Source: Liolophura sinensis (lineage: Eukaryota; Mollusca; Polyplacophora; Chitonida; Chitonidae). Taken from it: DNA of 64,000 nucleotides. The stretch covers positions 4,714,001 through 4,778,000 of the forward strand of contig NC_088304.1 in the NCBI RefSeq assembly GCF_032854445.1, written 5' to 3'. Each line of letters starts with the position of its first letter. Positions within the stretch are counted from its first letter, which is position 1. Below, piece after piece: positions 35,611 through 46,700 of this stretch. A program made the translations under genes and the position numbers. The notes under the pieces are model-generated. The model did no database searches and was not told where the DNA came from. It saw only the letters and a list, made by a program, of their open reading frames with translations.

Positions 35611-35978
35611 TTTTAAAAGAAATTATCAGGCATGACTCCAATTTTTCTGCGCACAAAGAAACGTACCACAAATAAGGCTGCACTTCCGTATGTCCAAGCT
35701 TTTTCAGATGTCAAAATTACCCATATCCACCAACAACCGTTAAATCGGTATCCGTAAAAAACATTTTGGAGTAACTTTTCTCCTGCACAAATCGGGTGAC
35801 CAAAAAAAAACAAACAATGTGTCCTCGTTGTGCTTTAAAACCAAAGTCAAAAAGTTTCTTACAGCATCATTCCAAAAGCACCAGTCCCTCCAACCAAAAT
35901 TACACAAGGGTTCCGTTTCACAAAACGTCTGTATCCGTCTAAGGTCTGTTATCCGGCGAAGAGTACAGCCGACTTGTG

Positions 35979-36061
35979 GAAGCCGATAGGGTACATCTCG
36001 CTACCTCGATCTTTCTAATATTAGAAAAGTCGAGGTAGCTGGATGTCCTCTATCTGCTTTC
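35979..36061. repeat. Imperfect palindrome, about 41-bp arms, no loop
   Basis: Centred on aatatt at about 36019. The left arm (gccgatag..acatc..gctacctcga) pairs with the right arm (tcgaggtagct..gatgtcc..tatctgc) with scattered mismatches and small bulges. Confidence 0.65.
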
Positions 36062-36789
36062 ATACTGACTACAGTAGCAGGTTTCAAAACAAATTGGCTA
36101 GGCTGTTTCAATGTGAAACTGTCTAAAGCTTATAGACGGCTATGTGAGTCCAAGTACAAGTATATTGTCCACTTGGCTTCAGAATATAGATTAATTAAAT
36201 TACTACGATAATTTCTTCAGCATATTCGTTTTTGACAGAGTTTGCAAAGAGACGGAGACAACTCTCTCAAAAGACTGTCGAAGGAAACAAGAGTGCATAA
36301 ATAAACCTTCAAAAATGGAATTCATAACACATTTAAAGGCGAATTTATTTCCTCACAGCCACCTGCACATGACTAAGGATTTTGGACTATCTTTCAAAAT
36401 CTTAGAAAAAAAGCTTTAGTTGATAGACAAATATTTTCTTTATGAAACGGGCAAGACAAAGTTTCTAGTCTATTTCTTTTAAAAAAATTTTTCTCTTAAA
36501 AATTTCTGTAAAATCAATTATACTCGCTACCAAAATTGCCTGTAGTCACTAACACGTAACACAAGAAGCTCTACGCATTGATGTGCTGTAGGTCTATATT
36601 ATTGCAAGGAAAATTCAGTTAGAATACTTTTTCTCATTCATGATGATGAACTCCAAGCCTGGTTTCGATAGGAAGAACTGTTTGCTTCGGGTGACGTCAC
36701 ACCGTCCCACTGTAGTCGCATCGTCCTACTGTTGCCGCAGGTTTGATTTTACATCACTCACTACACACAACGCTTTCGACGTCACACAT
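36062..36789. other. Intergenic, no gene recognised
   Basis: No supported coding region or repeat. Confidence 0.35.
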
Positions 36790-36990
36790 TTGAACACCAC
36801 CTACTTCACACTTCCCCCTTGCACACTTTTCACACCTCCCTCTCGCACGCCACCCCCTCGCGAATCTCCAGCTTGCACATCTCCCCTCGCACACTTCCCT
36901 TGCACACCTTTCCCTCGCACACCTCTCGCCTCCCACACTTCCCCATCTAACACCCCACCACTTCGCTCCCCTCCTCTTCGCACAATTTCC
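36790..36990. repeat. Pyrimidine-rich low-complexity tract
   Basis: C/T-rich with loosely repeated ccctcgcacac / cacacttccc words, strongly strand-asymmetric. The overlapping open frames on both strands are compositional artefacts. Confidence 0.75.
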
Positions 36991-37127
36991 TCTTAATAGA
37001 AAGTAACGAGTTAATTTACTATAAATCATTTATTCTCGAGACCACATCACACATAATATATAAAATGTAAACAAAAAAGTTTAAAAGGATACAAGGATTT
37101 ACCGGTTATTATAACAGGTTATACATG

Positions 37128-37232
37128 TACATTTATATTACATTTGGTTGTAATATCGAGCATGTACATTTATATTACATTTGGTTGTAATATCGAGCAT
37201 GTACATTTATATTACATTTGGTTGTAATATAA
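37128..37232. repeat. 37-bp tandem repeat, three copies
   Basis: tacatttatattacatttgg ttgtaatat, then cgagcatg, three times almost unchanged; the third copy diverges at its end. Confidence 0.9.
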
Positions 37233-37921
37233 GTTTGGTCTTATATGATGTATTAATCCTTCTTTGAATGGAGTACCTGGTCAGTGCAATGGCGCCTCGG
37301 GTGCAAGCTGAACTCACCATTGTGCTGGGTAGAAGATGGTAGACTTGATCCCACTTCGAAAACTAGCAACCTGTGCTTGAGGTTCGATCATTTTTATTCG
37401 TCGGGGAAGTATGAAATAATGTTCAATAACTGTAATCTTACGTGGTTCAAGAAGATAATACCCAAGAAGAGTTCTCATCGCTTCCAGTGTCACACAGGAG
37501 CAAGTAGTTTTGCGAAAGTTTCGCTATTTGCTCTTACAACTCAGAAGTGTAATAATGGTTTGCATGAACAAATGTTAATGTTTCAAAACTTTTTTTTGGT
37601 TTACATATGCAGCAAACGTTTAAAGGTGAGACATAAGTGTCTTTGATCCAGCCCTGACGGTACTGTATACCTAACAAGGGTCTGGCAGAGAATTTATACA
37701 AGACGCCATTAACCATCGACCACAAGACATGCAAGGGTGGCGCTAACTGTGGACCCATTAGACATATACCCGATACATTTGATGATAAAGCAGAGAGAAC
37801 AATCGGTGAGACCGATTTAACAGTGTCACCTAAAACACATTTTGGGTTTTTTACAGTGTATCAATTCTGTACCGATTTACACGGACCAGATATTTTAAAT
37901 ATAGAGACGATTTCGTTCAAT

Positions 37922-38095
37922 TCATGACATTATCGTTTCGTTGACGCACTTGACGATAACTTCTTCATGGAGACCGACTGTGGTGTTTGCCCAGTCCGGG
38001 AAGGTGTCCAGTTTGAAGTATGCCCGCCCCCAGGTGTTGATGCCGAGGTTGACGATGCCAATACACATCAAGTTCAATACAATGCCAGCCTTCGC
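37922..38095 (-). CDS. SLC13 last exon
   Basis: Acceptor cacttcag|GCG, phase 0, 57 codons and TGA. It encodes AKAGIVLNLM, then LGINTWGRAYF.LDTFPDWAN, the characteristic SLC13 C terminus. Confidence 0.92.
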   Translation of the reverse strand, partial: AKAGIVLNLMCIGIVNLGINTWGRAYFKLDTFPDWANTTVGLHEEVIVKCVNETIMS

Positions 38096-40766
38096 CTGAA
38101 GTGTAAGAGATGAACGGTACCACAGTGACTGGTAGACAGACCTCACTGAGTGAGTGACAGGTTACGTGTTCCAGTCACAACTGCTCCGATGGTTACTGAA
38201 CAATGTATTTTTTTAAATTTTTTTATTTGATGGGTGTTTCACGCCATACTCAAGAGTATTTCACTTGTACGACGGCGGTCAGGTTGCTGCAAGACAGGAA
38301 GCCATCGTGAGCTGGACTTGAACTCACAAGTCGGCCACGGAGCCCCCCCCCCCCCCCTCCCGCCCCACCATAAACTATCTAACGTGTGTACCATAGTCTC
38401 AAATATAACTAAGGTAAACAAAAAATCGTGCTTAGCTAGCGGACTTCCCAAGTGTTTCTGCTTGGCGCAGAACGGAGTTCCAGAGTAATCTGGAAGGCGC
38501 GGGGGTCAAGTTCAGTTTTGAAATGGGTGACACATTTGCAAAGATGATACATGCATCACATTTGTAGTTCAATGACCATCGAAGCAGTTGCGGCTAGTGT
38601 TCGGTCAACTTCTGTTGCCCCGGCTGTCGCCTTACGTCAGGAGATCTGGGCAAGTGACTCGGTGCGGTTTCCTACAGCCATAAACCTAAGGAGATATCTG
38701 TCATCCGTTTTTTTTAGACCAGTCAAATTAAGAGCGCTTCGTTGGTGAAACTGTTGTTCTCAATTGTTCTCGTGCAAGGCATGAGTCTTAGTACCAGCCT
38801 ACACATCGTCATCCCAATAGCAGGAATGAAAACTGAACTTTGCGATTTGGCACGAATTACTTAGATGGTGAATGTTTTTGAACAGTAAAAATGATGTTTG
38901 TGTGCTCACGAACCGATAAAAGTGCCGTGGATTAAAAGCATAGTCGGCATGTATTCAGTTCCGCAAAACAGTTTAAATGAGTACAAATTTAAGAAACGTT
39001 AAAAAAACAACAAATAATCAAAGGTAAAGTCGTGCATCAAATTTCACTTCAATGCAATAAACCGTTCTGTAGAAAGTCCCAGAGAACTGGTTCGTAACGG
39101 ACTGACGGGCGATTTTTATTTATTGATTTATTTGATTGATGTTTTACGCCGTGCTCAAGAATATTTCACTTATACGACGGCGGCCAGCATTACGGTGGGA
39201 GGAAACCGGGCAGAGCTCGAGGGAAACCCACGACCATCCGCAGGTTGCTGACAGACCTTCCAACGCACGGCGGGCGAGATTTAAACATATAATCTCCTCT
39301 GGTATCTGTTAAGGACTAATCATAGCATTACTTTCAACAGAAAACTTTAAATCAGACAAACCGAGATTCTATACGTACCATGTCCACCACACGAATGGCT
39401 CCGTAGGAAAACACAATTGCGTTCGGTGGCGTTGCCACTGGCAACATAAAGGCGAATGAGGACGCAATACATCCGGGTATTACCAGATATAGCGGGTGAA
39501 CACCGATACCAACACTCTGAAACACAAAATGATTTGACATTAATACTTTTGGCGGACGAGAAATATGAAAGTATTATTACAATGTGCACAACACGGTCTT
39601 GCATGTAAGGCTTTGTGTACCATGCAGGTCAAGACATGACGGGTTACATCATGATCAGCTACATGGACGCCTAAAGTAGGGCATCTCACTGCGACTACAA
39701 GGCCCTTGATCGATGGGGTTGAATGGTCGAATCCAGCTCTGGGTGTTTCTGCTGCGACTTCAAGTAAAAAGATTTGTAGCGTACTTATTGGGTACTTGGC
39801 GAAGAGCACAGAGTTAAAACACCAATCTAATAAATATATAAACACTAAAAATGGTGGATGCCATGAGCAACCAGCACCATGCTATGATGCTTTGTACAAA
39901 TCTATTTTCTACTCCCTGCGACTCATGGCCACTTCGATCCTTGCTCAATCGGTATAGTAGGCCTATAAGTATTATGTCGCCGTTTGCAGTCTGCTCCTGA
40001 AGTTCGCAGGATCGAATCCATTTCTAGTCTGTAGGCTACGGCTTTAAGCCAGGAGGTGCGTGGGTATATGTGTAAGTGCTTTACTGTATCGGGCACTACG
40101 GCTTGCTCCTGCCATAAACCTAACATCCGCCCCTTCAGTGAAAAAATTCAACTGTTCAATTTAGAGCAACCATGGACATCAATAAAGTTAATAAATAGAT
40201 TGATTAAAATATGAGATAAATACTCCAAGCGTGTTTTTATGTGACCAAACCATTGTCAGTAAGAGAAAATGCCTTACCAGCTGTCCGAGAATTGGCAGGA
40301 AGATGGTTGCTATGGCAACGTTACTCGTGACTTCCGTAATGGCGGCGATCATGATCGTGACGATGATACAAATGGCCCAGGGTGGAATGCCTTTAAACAC
40401 AGTCAGTTCACTGGCTAGCAATTCGGAGAGACCAGAACTCTGTTAATCAAAGGACACAAAGGTAATTAACTAGGTTTCAGAACAATTACACATTTACAGC
40501 ATAATAAGCTAGAGCTAGTAGAAGGACATGTACTCACTGTCGCGGACCCGTTCTTTATCCTTGAGAATAAACAAGGCTGTATGACAGAAACGATTGCCTC
40601 GGCTTCGGCCTTCAGGAGTGCGTTCATGCACACCCACCCGCTGTCGTGCGTCGTTGTTGACTTTGCTTTTATTAGTTTTCATTATACACATATAAAAAAG
40701 GGCCAGAGCAGAACTATCGAGGAGGACAATGTGGATATTAGCCTTGAATACACGCATTCACATAAT

Positions 40767-40797
<31 letters not shown>

Positions 40798-43700
40798 TAC
40801 TAATGGTGCTTAACGCAAAACTCAAGATTAGTTTTACTTCTTTAAGCTGGCGGCCAATTTTATGGGTATAATATCACAGCCATGTCTTATTCCATAACTT
40901 TGCCTTGAATACCTCTGTACTTCCCTGGCTGGCTTCAGAATACTACTGCCGGGCACCAAATAATTTGTCTGTCCGTAGTCACAGTCGTCTCAGCTATCAA
41001 TTTAAGGTTGGTGTCCCCATGTATCATCACTAGTAAATCCACACAAGCACGAAACTAGTGTGGAAACTGAAACTTCTAACTCCAATCGCTATGTTTGATT
41101 GCATACTCCTCACACTGAGGGGAATCATGTATACAGTTATCACTGTCACTACTACTAAACAAGATTGACTTTTTTCACACATATGGGCTAATTGTTAACG
41201 ATTACGATCAGTCTCATCGGTAATGACTTTGTGGGAACCCATAATGAAAACTAATCATTAAAAAGATTCCTGAAATAAATTAAACAAAATTGAAGAAAAG
41301 ATTAAACAAGTACAAAATATGTTAGAAGTGTCAGTAGTTATCTCCCTTGTATGAGCTGTGAGGAGTATGCATTCAAACATGGTGGTTGGAGTTGAAATTT
41401 ATCCCGTTTCCACTATAGTTTCATGCTTGTATGGATTTACTAGTGATGATGGTGTAGTCACCTGGAATTGACTACGGACAGACAAATTATTTAGTGCCCA
41501 GCAGTAGTATACTGAAGCCAGCCAGGGAAGTACAGAGGTGCCCAAGGTAAGCTTATGGAACAAGACAGGGCTGTGATAGTGTACGTAATCACGTAATCTG
41601 AGGAGGTAGGGTGGAGGAGTGCTTTGGGTAAACCAACGAATTGTAGGGTGAATGAGCGCATGGTATTTAACGTCGTACCGAACGATTTTTCAATCATATG
41701 ACGACGAAGGAATCCTTCTTTGTAATGTGCCTCCTTGTTGCAGGGCGGATTTCCACCGCTCTTTTATCTAGTGCTGCTTCACTGTGACGCTTTGCCCAAG
41801 GTAAGTAAGTCGCTCTGCCCGAGCCATTATACGGGTCAACCAGTGGTTGCACTATTCCCTTCATGCCCAACGCCGAGCGAGGAGGTTACAACGTTCTCTT
41901 TAAGATCTTAGGTGTGACTCGACCCAGGATTGGCCCTGATCTACTAACTGTACTAATGGAGCCAGTGAACGACTAGTAGAAAACATGTGCTCACGAATTT
42001 TATGTGGCATTTGTGTTCTTATCTCGTTTTAAAAATGTTCGCCTATTTTTGTTTGATTGTAGATGTTCTCGTTATCGCATCGAAAACCATTCACATTTTA
42101 CTGCACAACATGGCTGCAATGCTACTGAATTGGCGTTTAACCATAATCCTTCAGTCATTCAGTCATTCATACATCCTTAGCGTACGATTAATACTCAGCG
42201 CGTAACAATTACAACAGAGCTGGCTTCATAGCATTGGTTGGGCTACAGTATCTATGAGCTGTCAATGTGTCACACTGCTACACATAGCACTGTCCAATGC
42301 CCACTGATATTGATACTATACAACTTGAACCCACAGTGTTACCTGACATGCTTTAGCCAAAGCAAAACCTCCCCCCAGGAGCAAGACGATACCCCAGGAG
42401 AACTTATGGGTAACAGTGTACCAGTCTAACAGAGCTGGGCGTGGGCCAGGTGGTGAATCGTCTGAAAAGGAAAAGAGATAACTCACAACTTTTTTAAAAT
42501 AAGGGGTGTTGTCCCTTTGCTCTGTTTTCGTGTGATTGTATAGTAAACGTGATAGCAACTCAGATTTTGCAGTGTTTTAGATTAGCGATGTCTGATAAAC
42601 TGCAGTTAACATCACTGTACTTTTTACACCTAATTCTGCTTAAGCCATGGCGCTAAAGGGTGGTGTAACTCCCTATATATAAAAATATACATGAACAATA
42701 AGACGAAAACCCCAACTGAAGTAAACTGCCATGGACCCGGATTTCGCCGGTCACGTGTGCCCATTTGCCAACTATCACACTGTCCTCGCTGCTCCGGCTT
42801 TACTCTCCACGCTGAGCCTATTTTATATAGGCTGTAGAACTCTCTCCAAATATCTTAGCTTACATGAGGAAGCGTTGCGACATTAGCAGAGTTTACAGCT
42901 CTGCAAGAGAAATGGGACTGACTCCCTAAAATCGCCATTGGGAAACTCATACACCGGTGAAGTGAAGGAATATTAGACACATTGTTTCGGTACTGATCGG
43001 TCAATTTTTAAATGTCTCATCTAATACTACTATGGTTTTTCAAAATCCGTCATCACAACATCTATACTATCACCCTAAGCTATACCTGTGGTAACGTTTT
43101 GCCAATTTGTTCATTAGTACCATACAACTATAGCTAGAAACTAATATCTCTTATAATTTTGGACATTTTTAAATTTTCTTTTGTTTCTTTTTCTTTTTTT
43201 ATACATACATAAAATATATAGTTCTATTGTGACAGTATATAAATCTATGCGCTTTATAAGACATTCGTGTAGCACTTGTCGACCAATAAGGATGTTCCAT
43301 GTCTATAATCGCAAGGCCAATTCCCAAAAACGTCGTATAACACAAATCACCAAAGAACCAAGAAAGTACATAAAAAACGAAAATAGGGCGGAATCATGCA
43401 AAGAAAAGCAGTCACCAGTTTTCAATTATATTGGAAAGACGCAAGGTGTGTTCTTGGCGAATGAGTGAAATCCGTATTCTGATGGTATATATAAAGCATA
43501 TATTTCGGGAAGGCAGCAATGAGCATATATAATTGTGTTAAAAGTGGCATGGTTGACCACTGAAACAAATACATCCACTAATGACGACCAAGAATTGCAT
43601 TCTCACCATTACTGGACTGGCAACAGAAGAAATTTGGGCGGGTCGAAGGGAATATGAACAGAGACACGCACAACAAAATGGCGGGTGTTGAATCCGAGGC

Positions 43701-46700
43701 TGCCCTGTAAGAAAAAGAAAAACAAGCTTGAAGGTTCGTTCTTCCATGCCAGTGTTTAAAGAGCTCTTCGCTTTTGGATGTCAAAAAGCATAGTGGTATT
43801 GTCGTTTGAAAGAACAAGAATACTATATGGCTTTTTTTGTCAAAATGTAACTTTCGGTGAATTCCTTTGCATTGTCTTTAATATGATGAACACAGAATTT
43901 CCAGCAATTCTAAACTAGTCACGACTAATAATTTGCAACTATCACCACTGCAATTATTTTTTTAGCTAATTCCACCATGATGACGTGGTGTATAAGTTGC
44001 TACTTTTTAGACACAAGGAGGCCGAATTTCACCGGTAATACATGTGAGCATTTACCAATTACACACTGTGGTTGCTACTCTCGTTTCACTCACTATGTGT
44101 AAGTCCTTAATTATATTATATTTCAATCATACTTTGGGTGAGTTGTACATCAAGTCAAGTCTTTCATGTTTCATGTCTCATTTCTCACAAATTTATTAAG
44201 TAATCAGACAACTCACTCTCCTGGAATGTACGTCCCCCAGCCATTGAAGAAATCTGACTCCCGAGTAAGCCATAGTAAAGCTAACGCCGCAAAGTGTAAG
44301 GACACCATGATTTCAGCAAAACTGTAAGGGGCAGAAGAAAAAAGATTTATTTATTTATTTTATTGGTGTTTTATGCTGTACTCAAGAATATTTCACTTAT
44401 ACAACGGTGGCAAGCATTAATGTGCGAGGAAACCGGGCAGAGCCCGGGGGCAAACCCACGATAATCCGCAGGTTGCTGAAAGGCCTTCCGGAGAGGAAGT
44501 CAGCATGAGCTGGACTTGAACTCACAGCGACCACATAGGTGACAGGCTCCTGGGTCATTAAGCCGCGCCGGCATGCTAACCACGTGGGCCAAGGAGGCCC
44601 CGAACAAAAATCACATCTCTATTATTTTATTTTATCTGTTTAGAATAAATATTTATTTTAGGACCTGGTATTTCTGTTCTACGGTTGTATATGCATTAAG
44701 AAGGACTCATTAAACATGTGGTAAAATTGACATCTTGATCCATACACTTAGCGTACTTAACGTGCAGGGGTTATATATACGGAGTAATGCATCGGGTCAA
44801 GCAGATTCGGGTCAATTAGTACAGGTAATGGTTGTATTTGGAGTTTCATATCATCGTGACACATCTTCCCGACTTAGGGCATTTTCCTGTTAAATTTCAA
44901 ACCAGAATGCATTGCGGCACATTCGTCTATAAATAGAATCATGACATCGGTTGTCTCCGTGACTGTATGCACCAATCAATGTCCATTAGAGTACGCAGGT
45001 GGAGAATCATACGAAAGGAGCCATACTTCTCTCTATTTATGTACTTTTGATAATTCTTTCCACAAGAATTTGCTTAATAGCTAACTCTAATGGTATAAAT
45101 TCGACATCATCGAAGCACAAGAATATGAAGAGGACATCCACTCGGTTTCTTACTATTAATGTGTATGTTGGAGCGGGCCATGTGGTTACAGGTGTATGCT
45201 TGTCTTTAATCTCTGCAACACACGAGATGCAGGTTCAAAACCGGCCTTTGGACCGGAAAGTCCCCCGCTATCAATGCTTAATTGGTGACAATAACCATTC
45301 GACGGTGCTCGCGTGGCCGTTTGTGAAGCTCTTTGAAAACCATTTTGTTTGACACCAATCATTAAAGCGAAGAATTCTTGAGTATAGTGTTAAACAACAC
45401 AACAAAAGTGAAACATTCTTGTGTATGGCGTTAAAACAACACCACAACTGTGAACCATTCTTGAGTATGGCGTTAAACAACACGACAAAAGTGAAACATT
45501 CTTGGGTATGGCGTTGAACAACACTGCAAAGGTGAAGCATTCTTAGGTATGGCGTTAGATAACTATGTAAAAGAGAAACATTTTTGAGTATGGCGTTAAA
45601 CAACACCACAAAAGTGAAATATTCTTGAATATGGCTTTAAACAACAGTACAAAAGTTAAATATTCTTGAGTAAGGCGTTAAATAACAATGTAAAAGTGGA
45701 GCATTCTTGAGTATGGCGTTAAATAACACTGCAAAGGTGAAGCATTCTTGGGTATGGCGTTAAATAACAATGTAAACGAGAAAAATTTTTGAGTATGGCG
45801 TTAAACAACAATGTAAAAGAGAAACGTTTTTGAGTGTGGCGTTAAAAACAGTACAAGAGTGAAGCATTCTTGAGTATGGCGTTAAACAACACTACAAAAG
45901 TGAAACATTCTTGAGTATGGCGTTAAACAACACTACAAAAGTGAAACATTCTTGAGTATGGCGTTAAACAACACTACAAAAGTTAAACATTCTATTAAAG
46001 AATAAATAAATAAATAGTTTGTATTGCCCGATTGTAAATATGCACGTACCTAATTGGCCCCAGTTCCTCCAGCTCTTTGTTGAGAACTATTCTGGTTGAT
46101 TTTGCTTCCCTGATCGATAATTCTGTCTTCTTCTTACACACAAATATGGAATTCCTGAAATAGCACGGTCAATGTTAAAGACCGCACGATTTGTTATTTG
46201 TTAATATAATTGATGTTTATCACAGTACCCATCAATGTTTCAGGGTCACGCAGGCGATGAAGTTTTCGGGTGGAATAAACCGAACAGAGCCCTGACAGTG
46301 TCAAACGTTTTTACCTTACAGTAGATATGTGTGGCGAGACAAAACTTCGTCTTACTTTAGAAATAGCTCTGTTTAGATACAAAACTATTGTCTCCATTTA
46401 ATATAATGGTTTATTTGTCAGCAATATTGATACGATGAGATATTTCTACGCTTATCTTCCGTATAAACGTGTATTTCAAGCGGCTTTGTGTTTCGTGTCA
46501 CAAATGATGAGTTTGCCGGCTGTAGTATCTCACACGAAACGAGAGACACATTGCCTATTATGTAACTTGTATAGCAGATATGTAATTTGACCACAATCAT
46601 AGCTTGACAGAAACCGATTCTGACAGAAACTAAGCAAGTACAGGACATAAATACAGAGACCATGTGTTTGCTGGAAGGATGTGGATCGAACTCACCGGTT

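Noticed and set aside
36020-36045. let-7-like sequence in the palindrome (gaggtagctggat)
   Set aside because: Only the first seven or eight bases of let-7 match; the rest differs and the hairpin shape is not typical.
36640-36996. 118-codon Pro/Thr-rich open frame
   Set aside because: Overlaps a low-complexity pyrimidine tract with open frames on both strands.
45271-45609. 112-codon minus-strand frame
   Set aside because: Lies in the SINE-tail minisatellite.
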